Virus record (IMG/VR): IMGVR_UViG_3300050821_013777
Location: 1-64,000 of that record
Length of the DNA stretch: 64,000 bases
DNA from: a virus
Direction: 5' to 3' (one strand)
Shown: piece after piece, positions 1-7,559 of the stretch
Layout: each line of letters starts with the position of its first letter
Position numbering within the stretch: position 1 is the stretch's first letter
Program-made: the position numbers and the translations under genes
Notes under the pieces: generated by a model
The model's database searches: none
Told to the model about the DNA's origin: nothing
Seen by the model: the letters and a program-made list of their open reading frames with translations, nothing else

Positions 1-10
1 GGAGACGCTG

Positions 11-223
11 ATGCCCGGCAAACAATTCGTGGCCGCCGGCCGGAAGAGCACCGCGAAAGCGATTCGCGATTTCCGTGCAGCGATGCGCAGCAAAGACTGC
101 CGGCGCGCCAGTGTGATCCTTGAACAGATCGAGACGGGCTACGCGCGACGTGCGACTGTCTACCAGCTCACGGACACGTTCTACGCAGCTGGGTGCTCTC
201 GCCCTTGGGAACGGAAACGCTGA
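11..223 (+). CDS. small basic protein, unknown
   Basis: 70 residues, Arg/Lys-rich and probably helical, with no family recognised. The ATG overlaps the stop of a gene truncated by the window edge (TGA at 9-11), in the junction GGAGACGCTGATG that recurs at the next two gene boundaries. This indicates a translationally coupled rightward operon entering the window. Confidence 0.55.
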   Translation: MPGKQFVAAGRKSTAKAIRDFRAAMRSKDCRRASVILEQIETGYARRATVYQLTDTFYAAGCSRPWERKR

Positions 224-456
224 TGGCCCTCAAGCCCAAGACGCGCATAAAGCTCACGTGCTCCGCCTGGTCGGGCGACACCGGCCGGGTCGAGAAGTAC
301 GTGCCGTTCGATTACTACTACGTGCGGCTCCGCAGCAGCGGCCGCCAGTTCGTGCACGCGCGCTGCGTGGTGCCGACGACGGCCCGCGGGCGCGCCTCGC
401 CGGAAGGGCGTGCGAAGTCGAGCGCACAGTACGCGGGCGCGCGTCGGAGACGCTGA
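223..456 (+). CDS. small basic protein, unknown
   Basis: 77 residues. The first half reads like a small beta-barrel (KTRIKLTCSAW, DYYYVRLRSSG) and the tail is Arg-rich. The start at 223 is chosen because the ATG overlaps the previous TGA in the repeated junction sequence; an in-frame upstream ATG at 193 would overlap the previous gene by 31 bp. Function unknown. Confidence 0.55.
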   Translation: MALKPKTRIKLTCSAWSGDTGRVEKYVPFDYYYVRLRSSGRQFVHARCVVPTTARGRASPEGRAKSSAQYAGARRRR

Positions 457-773
457 TGGCCGCGAAGCGCAAGGTCCGGCGCGGACTCGCCACGAACATC
501 CTGTGCGTGCTCAAGCACGAGGGGAAGGCGAACGACAGCTACTTCGCGCGCCGCTTCGGGTACTCGGTAGGGACCGTCGAGCGCGTGCTCCGGTCGCTGG
601 AGAACCAAGGGCTCGCGCAGATGGCGATGGCCGACCGCGGAAACTACTTCCTCACCCAGAAGGGTTGGGGGAAGGTCCTCCGCAGCAAGGCGTGCCCAGC
701 AGGGAAAAACTTCGCAGTGACGAGAGCGCACTCCGATTCGCGCTACGTGCCGATCGGCGGCGCGCGGCACTAG
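456..773 (+). CDS. winged-helix DNA-binding protein
   Basis: 105 residues. The pattern helix, turn, recognition helix (YSVGTVERVLRSLENQGL) followed by a wing-like strand pair (ADRGNYFLTQKGWG) is typical of MarR/PadR-like winged-helix regulators. It is the last gene of the rightward operon, and its stop converges with the leftward operon ending at 770. Its target is unknown; a small transcription regulator is the likeliest role. Confidence 0.6.
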   Translation: MAAKRKVRRGLATNILCVLKHEGKANDSYFARRFGYSVGTVERVLRSLENQGLAQMAMADRGNYFLTQKGWGKVLRSKACPAGKNFAVTRAHSDSRYVPIGGARH

Positions 774-1072
774 TCGCTCTTCGACTCGACGAGCTTCTGC
801 GCGGCCCACCACGCGCGCATGTCTTCACGGTGATGGACGATCGCGTTCTGAATCAGATCGGCGTCTTCTTCGGCGGCACACTGACCGCACGGTTTGCCGT
901 GGTTGTCGCCGTCTTCGCGGCACGGAATCGGATTGGGCCGATGGGCTGGGCAGCGGAGATTTGGTCCTGGCAAGAACCACCAACCGATCGCTTGAAGGCC
1001 AGCGGCGCCGCCGACGCCGACCGCGGTGCTGGTGCAGCCGGGATGTTCGCACTCCCACTTGTTGAGCGCCAC
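770..1072 (-). CDS. zinc-binding small protein with shared C-terminal tail
   Basis: 100 residues, GTG start. Cysteine and histidine pairs (CEHPGC, CPAH, CGQC) suggest a structural zinc site. It ends WWAAQKLVESKSD, which fits the tail found on about 23 small proteins in this window. Last gene of the leftward operon. Function unknown. Confidence 0.6.
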   Translation of the reverse strand: MALNKWECEHPGCTSTAVGVGGAAGLQAIGWWFLPGPNLRCPAHRPNPIPCREDGDNHGKPCGQCAAEEDADLIQNAIVHHREDMRAWWAAQKLVESKSD

Positions 1073-1076
1073 GAGG

Positions 1077-1424
1077 TCAGCCCTTCGACTCGGTGAGCTT
1101 CTTCTCAGCGAGCAGCGCGCGAGCGGTTTGGATCAGCGCGGGCAGGATCGACCTCGCGAGCTGGCCAAACTCAGGCCGCGCTCTGGCTCCAGTGTAGTCA
1201 CTCAATACCTCTCGACACCGCCCGCACACCTCTGTGTTGGTGAAGCCGAGGATTTGCTGTTGTGAGCTGGTGCTGGCTGCGATAGTCGCGCTCAGAAAGG
1301 CGCCGCTCATGTGGAAGTTGCACACGTCGCGGTCGCATAGCGAGCAGACAGCCTTGAACGAGCCCTCGCACAGCTTCCCGGCTGAGTCGGGGATGTCGCA
1401 CAGCCTGACCGTTCGCTCCCCCAT
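1077..1424 (-). CDS. zinc-binding small protein with shared C-terminal tail
   Basis: 115 residues. An N-terminal CSLCDRDVCNFHM zinc motif is followed by CGRC, and the protein ends ALLAEKKLTESKG. It is a paralog of 55952-56341 on the other strand, which has CPLCEKDFCREHF and ends ALATYKLESSGK. The pairing of a zinc domain with the tail in two distant copies supports a real family. Function unknown. Confidence 0.65.
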   Translation of the reverse strand: MGERTVRLCDIPDSAGKLCEGSFKAVCSLCDRDVCNFHMSGAFLSATIAASTSSQQQILGFTNTEVCGRCREVLSDYTGARARPEFGQLARSILPALIQTARALLAEKKLTESKG

Positions 1425-1993
1425 TAGTTGACCGTGAGCTGCTTGATCGCCGAGCGCAGTAGCACCTCGTCGGACGCAGTAGGATCCATCGCTGACACGA
1501 TCGGATCATACTCGTACGCTTTAAAACCGAGGTTCTTCAGCGCTCCTCGAACCGAGTCGAGCTTGCGACGCTGGGTGGGTGATAGCACAGGCTCCTGAGC
1601 CGCCGCGTTCTGAAGAGCTGTGAAGGCCGGCACCGCGACGCCCTGCGCAGCCTGCGCGTCGGCGTGCCGCTTGATCGCCGCATCCACGATCCGCTGCAGG
1701 TCCGCTGTGCGGTCCCCCTCGTGAACGATCCGGGCGACTCGTGCCTCGCGGCCGTTGAAGATCCAGCGAAAGAATCCTGCCACCGCTCCGTGCGGAACGA
1801 CGAGCAGGATCCCGGTGACCAGCATCGTGAGCGCGAGCAGCGTGGAGCCGGTCTGCCCGAGCAGCTTGCCCGAGATGCGCGCGACCAGCTCTCCGATGAG
1901 GCCGCACGTGCCGGCGAAGGCGTAGAAGAACGTGCCGAGCAGCAACAGGACGCCGATGAGGAGACGCTTGCGGGCGGGGTGCATGGTGGTCAT
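1424..1993 (-). CDS. two-helix membrane protein with RuvA-C-like domain
   Basis: 189 residues. Two hydrophobic segments at about residues 10-30 and 45-68 have the feel of the second half of the FtsK N-terminal membrane domain (GLIGE, then a long hydrophobic helix). The C-terminal 50 residues (DSVRGALKNLGFKAYEYD) resemble the RuvA C-terminal three-helix domain. The end, LLRSAIKQLTVN, is a loose version of the shared tail. No ATPase domain is present. The role may be membrane recruitment of a DNA enzyme, but that is inferred. Confidence 0.5.
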   Translation of the reverse strand: MTTMHPARKRLLIGVLLLLGTFFYAFAGTCGLIGELVARISGKLLGQTGSTLLALTMLVTGILLVVPHGAVAGFFRWIFNGREARVARIVHEGDRTADLQRIVDAAIKRHADAQAAQGVAVPAFTALQNAAAQEPVLSPTQRRKLDSVRGALKNLGFKAYEYDPIVSAMDPTASDEVLLRSAIKQLTVN

Positions 1994-2040
1994 GGGGTTT
2001 GTCCTTTCTTAGAATCGGTAGGTAGCAGACGGCGTGCCAA

Positions 2041-3045
2041 CTAGCGCTTCTTCATGATCTTCGCTGTCGCTTGGGTGAGCAGCTCCTTGTCGCGCTCCTC
2101 TTGCGCCTTCACCGCGTCCATCGCGGCCCTGTCGATGTGCCTCGTAAAGGCGGCGCGAATCAGCCGCGTGAGCACATTCGGTGGAAGCGCGTCTACTTCC
2201 CACGAGCTGTTGCCGAACTTGGCGATGTAGTTAGCGGCGCGCGGATCGGCGATCTTGGCAGGGTTGGGCGGTGGGTTGTACTGCTTGACTTGGGCGATCG
2301 TGAGGCCAACTTTCTCGACCTGTAGCCACAGGACGCCGAACTCTTTGAGCCGAACGGAGATGTCGCGCACCATGTCCTCGCCGCTGGGGTCGTGGTCCCC
2401 GAGATACAGGACGACCGGTGTGCGGAGCGCCTGGCTGATGTTCTCGTGCATGTACTGTTTAGCTTCGCGCCGTTCCTCGTCGTCCTCATCGAGGCCGTTC
2501 GTGCGTTCGAGGCGCTCGTAGATGTCGTCATAGAGCGTTCGATCGGTCACGCACGCCGTCTTGATTCGCTCCGCCGACTCCTTCATGGCGCTCGCGCTGC
2601 TGTAGCCCTTGTTCACCATCAGCGTGGCGTGGAACTCGTACGCGATCGGTTCGAGCACGCCCGCGAGGGCTTGCTTCTCGACCCACAGCTCGACGTACTT
2701 GGGCTGGCCCTTCCATCGTGGCAGCCGGTACGAACGGAGCGCGGATGACACACGGTCCTGGAGGTCATCCCACTCGTTCGGTGTGTTGGGTTCGCGCCCG
2801 CGGTCCTCGATCGCGTCCCAATCGATCATGCCGGCGTAGCGTGCATCGGTAAGAAGCGCTGTCAACTTTTTGTACTCCGTGTCCTTGTTGGGGATGAGGT
2901 CGCGGCTCACGAATTGATAGTAGAGCTGGCGTGCGGTGAGCCGGAGCCCCTGCCCTTGGTACTCCTGAATGATCGAGTCCATCTGCTCGATCTTTTCGCG
3001 CGCGTCTGCGCGGAAGTTTATCGAACGGAATTTCTCCTTGGCCAT
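2041..3045 (-). CDS. TopoVI-A/Spo11-like (Mini-A type) TOPRIM protein
   Basis: 334 residues. LTARQLYYQFVSRDL near residues 36-50 matches the tyrosine-bearing winged-helix motif of TopoVI subunit A and Spo11. A TOPRIM signature follows: Glu in LWVEKQAL (about 123) and the DxD of GDHDPSG (217/219). The protein is close to full A-subunit length, and no GHKL ATPase B subunit is seen nearby, as in the Mini-A proteins described from mobile elements. Likely a DNA cleavage or topoisomerase-related enzyme. The start overlaps the upstream stop (TAATG). Distinguishing Mini-A from a topoisomerase subunit would need a profile search. Confidence 0.6.
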   Translation of the reverse strand: MAKEKFRSINFRADAREKIEQMDSIIQEYQGQGLRLTARQLYYQFVSRDLIPNKDTEYKKLTALLTDARYAGMIDWDAIEDRGREPNTPNEWDDLQDRVSSALRSYRLPRWKGQPKYVELWVEKQALAGVLEPIAYEFHATLMVNKGYSSASAMKESAERIKTACVTDRTLYDDIYERLERTNGLDEDDEERREAKQYMHENISQALRTPVVLYLGDHDPSGEDMVRDISVRLKEFGVLWLQVEKVGLTIAQVKQYNPPPNPAKIADPRAANYIAKFGNSSWEVDALPPNVLTRLIRAAFTRHIDRAAMDAVKAQEERDKELLTQATAKIMKKR

Positions 3046-3290
3046 TAGGACTGCCCGCCCCGCATCATGGCTACCAGGAACGGGTCCGGCTCGCTGACGT
3101 GCGTGGGCTCCTCGGGCGACAAGGTGACCAGGGTGGGCTCCTCCGCGGCGGCGAAGGCGGCCTCCTCGACCAGGATGGCGTCGGGCCCCCGCCGGCTGCA
3201 GCTGATGCAGAAGCGGCAACCGTTCGCGTTGTCGAAGTTGACCAGCATGACGTCGGAGCCGCAGTTCGCGCACTCGCCGAGGCGGGTCAT
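3045..3290 (-). CDS. zinc-ribbon small protein
   Basis: 81 residues. An N-terminal zinc ribbon (CANCGSD, then CRFCISC) is followed by an acidic, Pro/Glu-rich tail. Overlaps the start of the TOPRIM gene by one base, so it is co-translated with it. Function unknown. Confidence 0.6.
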   Translation of the reverse strand: MTRLGECANCGSDVMLVNFDNANGCRFCISCSRRGPDAILVEEAAFAAAEEPTLVTLSPEEPTHVSEPDPFLVAMMRGGQS

Positions 3291-3538
3291 GACGAAGCGC
3301 TCCCGGCGTGCTTGGCGCGGAAGGCGTCGGCTTCGGAGCCGAGAGTCGACCGGCACCAAGTGCTGCCCTCGTCGGCGTACTCGCGATCAGCTTCGAGACG
3401 CGGACGGACCTCCACAGTGAACCCGGCCGGGTGCAATCGCACTACGCGCGCCAGATACACCCCACCAGCCACCAGCTCGCCAATGTCGTGTGTGTTGTGA
3501 ACTAGGATCGCAGTGTCGACTGAGATGTGACTCGCCAT
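3287..3538 (-). CDS. divergent EGxxW-family protein
   Basis: 83 residues. The N-terminal half is beta-rich and YADEGSTWCRS is followed by a helix, matching the window's EGxxW family, but the tail (FRAKHAGSASS) is degenerate. It is the first gene after the leftward promoter at 3560-3587, with a GGAGG Shine-Dalgarno in a leader of about 20 bases. Function unknown. Confidence 0.6.
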   Translation of the reverse strand: MASHISVDTAILVHNTHDIGELVAGGVYLARVVRLHPAGFTVEVRPRLEADREYADEGSTWCRSTLGSEADAFRAKHAGSASS

Positions 3539-3559
3539 GGTCCCTACCTCCACGCCAGG

Positions 3560-3587
3560 AACATAGCAGTTTCTGTGCCTGCGTCAA
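3560..3587 (-). promoter_or_regulatory. sigma70-type promoter, extended -10
   Basis: On the minus strand, TTGACG and TATGTT are separated by 16 bp, with TGC directly before the -10 (extended -10). The downstream CCTGGC also follows the -10 at 11013, 11209, 23495 and 59022. It drives the operon running from 3538 toward 770. Confidence 0.7.
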
Positions 3588-3595
3588 CACCCCAG

Positions 3596-3793
3596 TTACC
3601 GCGGTGTCCCAGGCCCACCGTGCTCCACCGGCACAGTGTGTTCGAGAGCGAGTGTGCTGCCGCATTCACAGCAGTTGCGGAGTTCGAGTTCAGGATTGCC
3701 GTTCTCGGCCAGCTGCATCCCCATGAGGACCGTCCGCTGACGGAACTCGATCGGGTCCGCCCGAAGCCTGTCGTGGTCCTCAGCTGTGCACAT
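3596..3793 (-). CDS. small zinc-motif protein
   Basis: 65 residues with CCECGSTLALEH, a probable zinc knuckle. It ends just upstream of the 3560 promoter and is the last gene of the preceding leftward operon. Function unknown. Confidence 0.5.
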   Translation of the reverse strand: MCTAEDHDRLRADPIEFRQRTVLMGMQLAENGNPELELRNCCECGSTLALEHTVPVEHGGPGTPR

Positions 3794-3821
3794 TGAGATG
3801 TCTCTTCGGTAGGCCAGTATC

Positions 3822-4163
3822 TTAGCTTGAGGCCAACTTCTTGGCTGCCCAGCGCCAAGAGAAAAGCTCTCGGGCCGCAGGAGTGAGCTGCACGAGCCAG
3901 GGGCCCGCGAGGCGCTGCCCCAACCGCGGAGGGTCGATCCTGGTGCCCGCTTCTTGCTCGTCCTCCGTCACGAGCCCAGCGTAGAACGCCACGATGTGCG
4001 AGCAGCCCCCGCCGTCGTACTCGCCGGTCCCTGGATCGTCTTCGACGCAGCCCCCGCAGCTGCAGCGAACAATGCGACTCGACTCGTACGTAAGCTCGTG
4101 CCACATCTCGTTGTTTTTGAGCTGCGCGGCCTGGATGCGGATGCGTGCGAGCAGCTTCTTCAT
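3822..4163 (-). CDS. SWIM-like zinc protein with shared tail
   Basis: 113 residues. VRCSCGGC, then GGCSHIVAF, gives the CxC-x(n)-CxH arrangement of SWIM zinc domains, which usually bind DNA or protein. The end, FSWRWAAKKLASS, matches the shared tail. The start overlaps the stop of the upstream paralog 4160-4468. A third relative lies at 5586-5999. Role unknown. Confidence 0.65.
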   Translation of the reverse strand: MKKLLARIRIQAAQLKNNEMWHELTYESSRIVRCSCGGCVEDDPGTGEYDGGGCSHIVAFYAGLVTEDEQEAGTRIDPPRLGQRLAGPWLVQLTPAARELFSWRWAAKKLASS

Positions 4164-4468
4164 GGTGCGCTCAGCGCGAGCTTCCTGACCGCGTAGCGCC
4201 ACTCGAATTCTTCGCGACCTGCCTGAGTGAAGTTGACCGTTGCGACGCCGACGAAGCCCGGCTCAAACAACCCACGTACGTGATTGCACGCCTCATCGCG
4301 TGATGGCATCTCGATGTTGCTGGACACGTAGGCTATCGGCCCTCCGGCCATCGGCCCCCACCGACATGTACAGCGCAGCCGATCCCGCTCAACGCTCATA
4401 TGCACGTGTGATACCCGGTTGGTGTAGCCGGGATCTTCGATGACAGTCGCCAGGAGCAACCACTTCAT
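4160..4468 (-). CDS. SWIM-like zinc protein with shared tail
   Basis: 102 residues. LRCTCRWG, then EACNHVRGL, forms a CxC-x(n)-CxH SWIM-like site, and the end is FEWRYAVRKLALSAP. Tandem paralog of 3822-4163: both have an F-x-W-R-[WY]-A-x-[KR]-K-L ending. Function unknown. Confidence 0.65.
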   Translation of the reverse strand: MKWLLLATVIEDPGYTNRVSHVHMSVERDRLRCTCRWGPMAGGPIAYVSSNIEMPSRDEACNHVRGLFEPGFVGVATVNFTQAGREEFEWRYAVRKLALSAP

Positions 4469-4764
4469 TGGAGCCTCGCCGCGCGCCTCTTTGCGAAGAC
4501 CGCTTCGATCCTGCGCTCCTCTTCGGCCTCGAACGGGTCGAACAGCATCCGGTCGCGCGCCTCGATGCGAGCTACGGCTGCTGCGAAGCCCCGGTCCATC
4601 GTGAGCTTCGCGGCGCGTGCGCCGCAGGCCCGCCACGGCGTGCTGAGGTTGCCGAGCCGAACGCGCCGTGACGTGATGACATCGAGCGCCGCCGTGCGCG
4701 CGTCGGCGAGTAGGTGCGACTGGGCGAGCTTCGCGGCACGGTGGTAGGCGTTCCAGATGGTCAT
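4465..4764 (-). CDS. small helical Ala/Arg-rich protein
   Basis: 99 residues, predicted mostly helical and rich in Ala, Arg and Glu, with no motif recognised. ATGA overlaps at both ends show it is an operon member. Confidence 0.55.
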   Translation of the reverse strand: MTIWNAYHRAAKLAQSHLLADARTAALDVITSRRVRLGNLSTPWRACGARAAKLTMDRGFAAAVARIEARDRMLFDPFEAEEERRIEAVFAKRRAARLQ

Positions 4765-4931
4765 GGTCGTGGCCCCTTTCGTTTCTGGATGGACTCCGCT
4801 ATGCCCCACGCGAGCCAGGCGATGATCGAAACAGCAAGAGCGGCGCGACGAGCAGGCTCGTTGCCAGCGATCCTGAAGACGCTCCAGGCAAGGAAAAATA
4901 CGAGCCATGCGACTTTGAGTCTGGAAATCAT
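4761..4931 (-). CDS. small two-helix membrane protein
   Basis: 56 residues read directly from the minus strand: ATG at 4931, TGA at 4761-4763 overlapping the next ATG. Two hydrophobic stretches (VAWLVFFLAWSVF and ALAVSIIAWLAWGIA) flank a charged loop, and the C-terminus is basic. No homology recognised. Confidence 0.55.
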   Translation of the reverse strand: MISRLKVAWLVFFLAWSVFRIAGNEPARRAALAVSIIAWLAWGIAESIQKRKGPRP

Positions 4932-5167
4932 CGTACCTCCGACAGAATCAGCCTGCGCGCGGCTACCAGCGCGTCTCGCGACTCTTCATCGCCTCGGCAC
5001 CAGACGTAACCTTCATCACTGAGCAGGGCGAGACCCGAGATCGCGCGCGTGTCACCGCGCCACAGAAATGCGGTTGGTCCAGTACGCTCTACAGTTCCTG
5101 GGACGACTGCAGGCTCATGAAAGGCAGGCGCGGCGAAGATCTTGTCGCCTTCGACGACGGCGCTCAT
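4928..5167 (-). CDS. EGxxW-family protein with shared tail
   Basis: 79 residues: a short beta-rich N-terminal part, then SDEGYVWCRGDEESRDAL and the tail VAARRLILSEVR. A typical full-length member of the EGxxW family that is amplified at 42511-46813. Overlaps both neighbours. Function unknown. Confidence 0.7.
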   Translation of the reverse strand: MSAVVEGDKIFAAPAFHEPAVVPGTVERTGPTAFLWRGDTRAISGLALLSDEGYVWCRGDEESRDALVAARRLILSEVR

Positions 5168-5589
5168 CCTCCAGACTCCGCGAGCCGCCGAGCGGCTTCA
5201 GTCGCAAACACGTCTGGCGGGACCGGTCCAGTAGGTGGAATGGGATTGGTGGGAACGGACAAATCTACAAGCCCACGCAGTCGATGCACGATCGCGTGTC
5301 GGCTGTCGGTTGGCACTCCTGTGTACAGTGTGGGGTTGTAGTCCCACAGCAACGAGTCAGGTCGAAAAGCACGATAATAGCCGTGTACGTTGATGCCCAT
5401 GTACTCGGGCGGCAGTGTGCTTGCATCAACATAGTTTTCTGCCTGTGCCATCGTGTCGAACACGGCAATGACGGTGTATTCCTCAGCGCGCTGATAGACG
5501 CCGTTGGCTACGATGAGCCAGCACTCAGGGAGGACATCGATCATGGACCTGATCGTCTGTGCTTGCGTGAGGTACTCATGAACGCTCAT
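5164..5589 (-). CDS. unknown protein with shared C-terminal tail
   Basis: 141 residues. The N-terminal domain is beta/alpha (WLIVANGVYQRAEEYTVIAV) and is followed by a Pro-rich linker (PIPPTGPVPP). The end, FATEAARRLAESGG, is the shared tail attached to an unrelated domain. Function unknown. Confidence 0.65.
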   Translation of the reverse strand: MSVHEYLTQAQTIRSMIDVLPECWLIVANGVYQRAEEYTVIAVFDTMAQAENYVDASTLPPEYMGINVHGYYRAFRPDSLLWDYNPTLYTGVPTDSRHAIVHRLRGLVDLSVPTNPIPPTGPVPPDVFATEAARRLAESGG

Positions 5590-5999
5590 TGGGAAGACTC
5601 CTGCAGTAGCCGCTGCGAAACGAGATGGCCGAAGAGCTGCTGGCCGATGGGAGTGAGATCTGCGAGGTAGATGGAATCGGGTCCGTCCGGTGCGCGCACG
5701 AGCTGAGAGTTCTGCCTGGTCGTGAGGCGCCCGGTGATGAGCGCGGCGAGATGCCAACATGGTGAGGGGAGTGTCTCGCCGATCGGCCAGCAGATGTACT
5801 CGCCGGAGCCGCAGCTGCAACGAAGCGTCTGTCGCTTGTACTTCCGCGACGGCGGGTAGAGCGCGATGTCGAGCGGACGCAGATCGACGATATTTTCGTA
5901 GCGTATGTCCTTGTCGGATGGAACCCAGTACGTGGCCACGAGCGCGTAGCGAGAAACCCGCCCCGACTTCGTTACGTACGCTCCCCGGCGACGACTCAT
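5586..5999 (-). CDS. SWIM-like zinc protein with shared tail
   Basis: 137 residues. LRCSCGSGEYIC, then PCWHLAALI, gives a CxC-x(n)-CxH SWIM-like site. The tail is FGHLVSQRLLQESSQ. Third member of the trio with 3822 and 4160. The N-terminal half (residues 1-60) is basic and differs from its paralogs. Confidence 0.65.
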   Translation of the reverse strand: MSRRRGAYVTKSGRVSRYALVATYWVPSDKDIRYENIVDLRPLDIALYPPSRKYKRQTLRCSCGSGEYICWPIGETLPSPCWHLAALITGRLTTRQNSQLVRAPDGPDSIYLADLTPIGQQLFGHLVSQRLLQESSQ

Positions 6000-6289
6000 T
6001 GAGATGACGCATGCAGGAGATAGGCGGCGATCAGGGTGCTGCGCGTGAGGAGATCTTCATTCATCTCCCACTTGATGCCACGCTCCTGCGCGAAACAGAC
6101 TGTCCTGTAGCCTCCGTCACCGATGTCGTCGAGCTGCACAGCGAAGGCGATCCAGCCGTAGCTGTTGCCGTTGCCGTTGCTCACCTCGCTGCCGAGGACA
6201 GTTACGGACCCTGTGCGCGTCTCGACCGGCGAGTCGGTGGGCAGATAGATGGTCGACACGCGCGACCCGACGACGACAGGGAGAGCCAT
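5996..6289 (-). CDS. divergent EGxxW-like protein with shared tail
   Basis: 97 residues. Beta-rich N-terminal part (SRVSTIYL, GSVTVLGSEV), then QERGIKWEM in place of DEGxxWxRG, and the end STLIAAYLLHASSQ. A diverged relative of the EGxxW family. Function unknown. Confidence 0.6.
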   Translation of the reverse strand: MALPVVVGSRVSTIYLPTDSPVETRTGSVTVLGSEVSNGNGNSYGWIAFAVQLDDIGDGGYRTVCFAQERGIKWEMNEDLLTRSTLIAAYLLHASSQ

Positions 6290-6303
6290 GGGAGGTCCAG
6301 TCC

Positions 6304-6726
6304 TCAGCGATACATCATGAAGGGCATCATCGAGCCAGGGAACTGCGCCGCGAATGCGGCTACCCGCAGCTCACGGGGCAGCTTCGCGCGCTTCACGGCA
6401 ACCGCCGCCTGCCGAAGGCATTTGACCACGCGGTCCTCGTGCTCCTTGTCGCGTGCGCGATCGGCCTTCGCTTTGTCGAGCCTGCGCTTACGATCCTCGG
6501 CGGCGACGGCCCGTTTGAGCGCCGTGACGGCCTTGCCTGTCCAGCCGCGGACCCAAGTCTTGCCTTCGAAGTCCAGCCTGAGGCTAAAGTCCGGAGTAAA
6601 CGCGTTGCGACCGTCATCGTCTTGGGTTGTCGTCGTCCGCCCGAACGTCCGACCGCCACCGTTTTCGTTGGGGACTGTGTGCGTTATCTTCGTCCCCTTC
6701 GCGACCTTGATCTCTCTCGTGTCCAT
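6304..6726 (-). CDS. unknown, charged helical protein
   Basis: 140 residues. The N-terminal half is polar with beta character, and the C-terminal half is a Lys/Arg/Ala-rich helix (residues 70-125) suggesting nucleic-acid or coiled-coil contacts. The end is hydrophobic and Met-rich (MMPFMMYR), unlike the shared tail. Confidence 0.55.
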   Translation of the reverse strand: MDTREIKVAKGTKITHTVPNENGGGRTFGRTTTTQDDDGRNAFTPDFSLRLDFEGKTWVRGWTGKAVTALKRAVAAEDRKRRLDKAKADRARDKEHEDRVVKCLRQAAVAVKRAKLPRELRVAAFAAQFPGSMMPFMMYR

Positions 6727-6750
6727 GTTCGTCTCCTCTGTTTGGGCGCT

Positions 6751-7278
6751 CTACACTGACTCCTGCAGCATCTTCGCGGCGACCACGCTCCTGCGCAGCA
6801 GTGGGTCCTTTTTCGCGGCGCGGAGCTTGGTCTGGTCGAGACCGATTGCGCCTGCCCACTCCGGAACGAACAGCCGTTCTTCGTCATGCTTGCTGATGAT
6901 GGATGGCTGCTGCACCCAGCCCTTGCCATTGACGTACTTCGCTGGTTGCACAGTCTCTGTCTGGACCGTCCAGGTAATGCGCTTGATCCTGACGCCCGCG
7001 GCTGCGAATCGCGCTGCCTGTACGACGTCCACTTCTGACCAGCCGGTTCGTTCGAGCAGCTTGACGCGCTCCTCGGGCGTGCGGCGCTTGATCTTACCGC
7101 GCCGTATGATCGCCGGGGCCTTCTCATCGAGCAAGGCGCGCACGCGACGCAGCTCTTTGAGCACGCGCTGACGGGCGTGGCGCCGAGCGATAGGGCGGGC
7201 GGCTGTGCCACCGACTGTGCGAAGGCTGCGCGCGAGTTGCTTGAGGGCGTCGTCGAACTGGGTGTCGTTGGTTTTCAT
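6751..7278 (-). CDS. unknown helical protein with shared C-terminal tail
   Basis: 175 residues. Basic helical N-terminus and a central KRRTPEERVKLLERTGW segment. The end, RRSVVAAKMLQESV, fits the tail motif. Overlaps the next upstream gene by four bases. No family recognised. Confidence 0.6.
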   Translation of the reverse strand: MKTNDTQFDDALKQLARSLRTVGGTAARPIARRHARQRVLKELRRVRALLDEKAPAIIRRGKIKRRTPEERVKLLERTGWSEVDVVQAARFAAAGVRIKRITWTVQTETVQPAKYVNGKGWVQQPSIISKHDEERLFVPEWAGAIGLDQTKLRAAKKDPLLRRSVVAAKMLQESV

Positions 7279-7559
7279 GGCAGCTTAGCTCCGACTGGAA
7301 GACCCTTCAGGCGTACTGCCAACTCGCGCAACACCACTCGTGGGGGCGCCGTGGTGCTAACCAGGTCACCTCGACGCAGCAGCGTCACCTTCTTCGTATC
7401 TAGGTGATTTGCGTGAACGAGCAGTGAATTGTATGCACCGTTCGCCACAGGCAGGTGTGCACGCACGCGCACGATGTACCTGAGTGCGCGCAGCACCAGG
7501 AACGGATGCCGTGGGAATGCTGCCCGTAACTGCTCGGCATGCTCGCTGTGGGTTTTCAT
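7275..7559 (-). CDS. unknown small protein
   Basis: 94 residues, basic, with helix then strand character. Its first residues (MKTHSEHAEQLRAAF) resemble the start of the downstream gene (MKTNDTQFDDALKQL) and may reflect an old duplication of the gene start. No function assigned. Confidence 0.5.
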   Translation of the reverse strand: MKTHSEHAEQLRAAFPRHPFLVLRALRYIVRVRAHLPVANGAYNSLLVHANHLDTKKVTLLRRGDLVSTTAPPRVVLRELAVRLKGLPVGAKLP

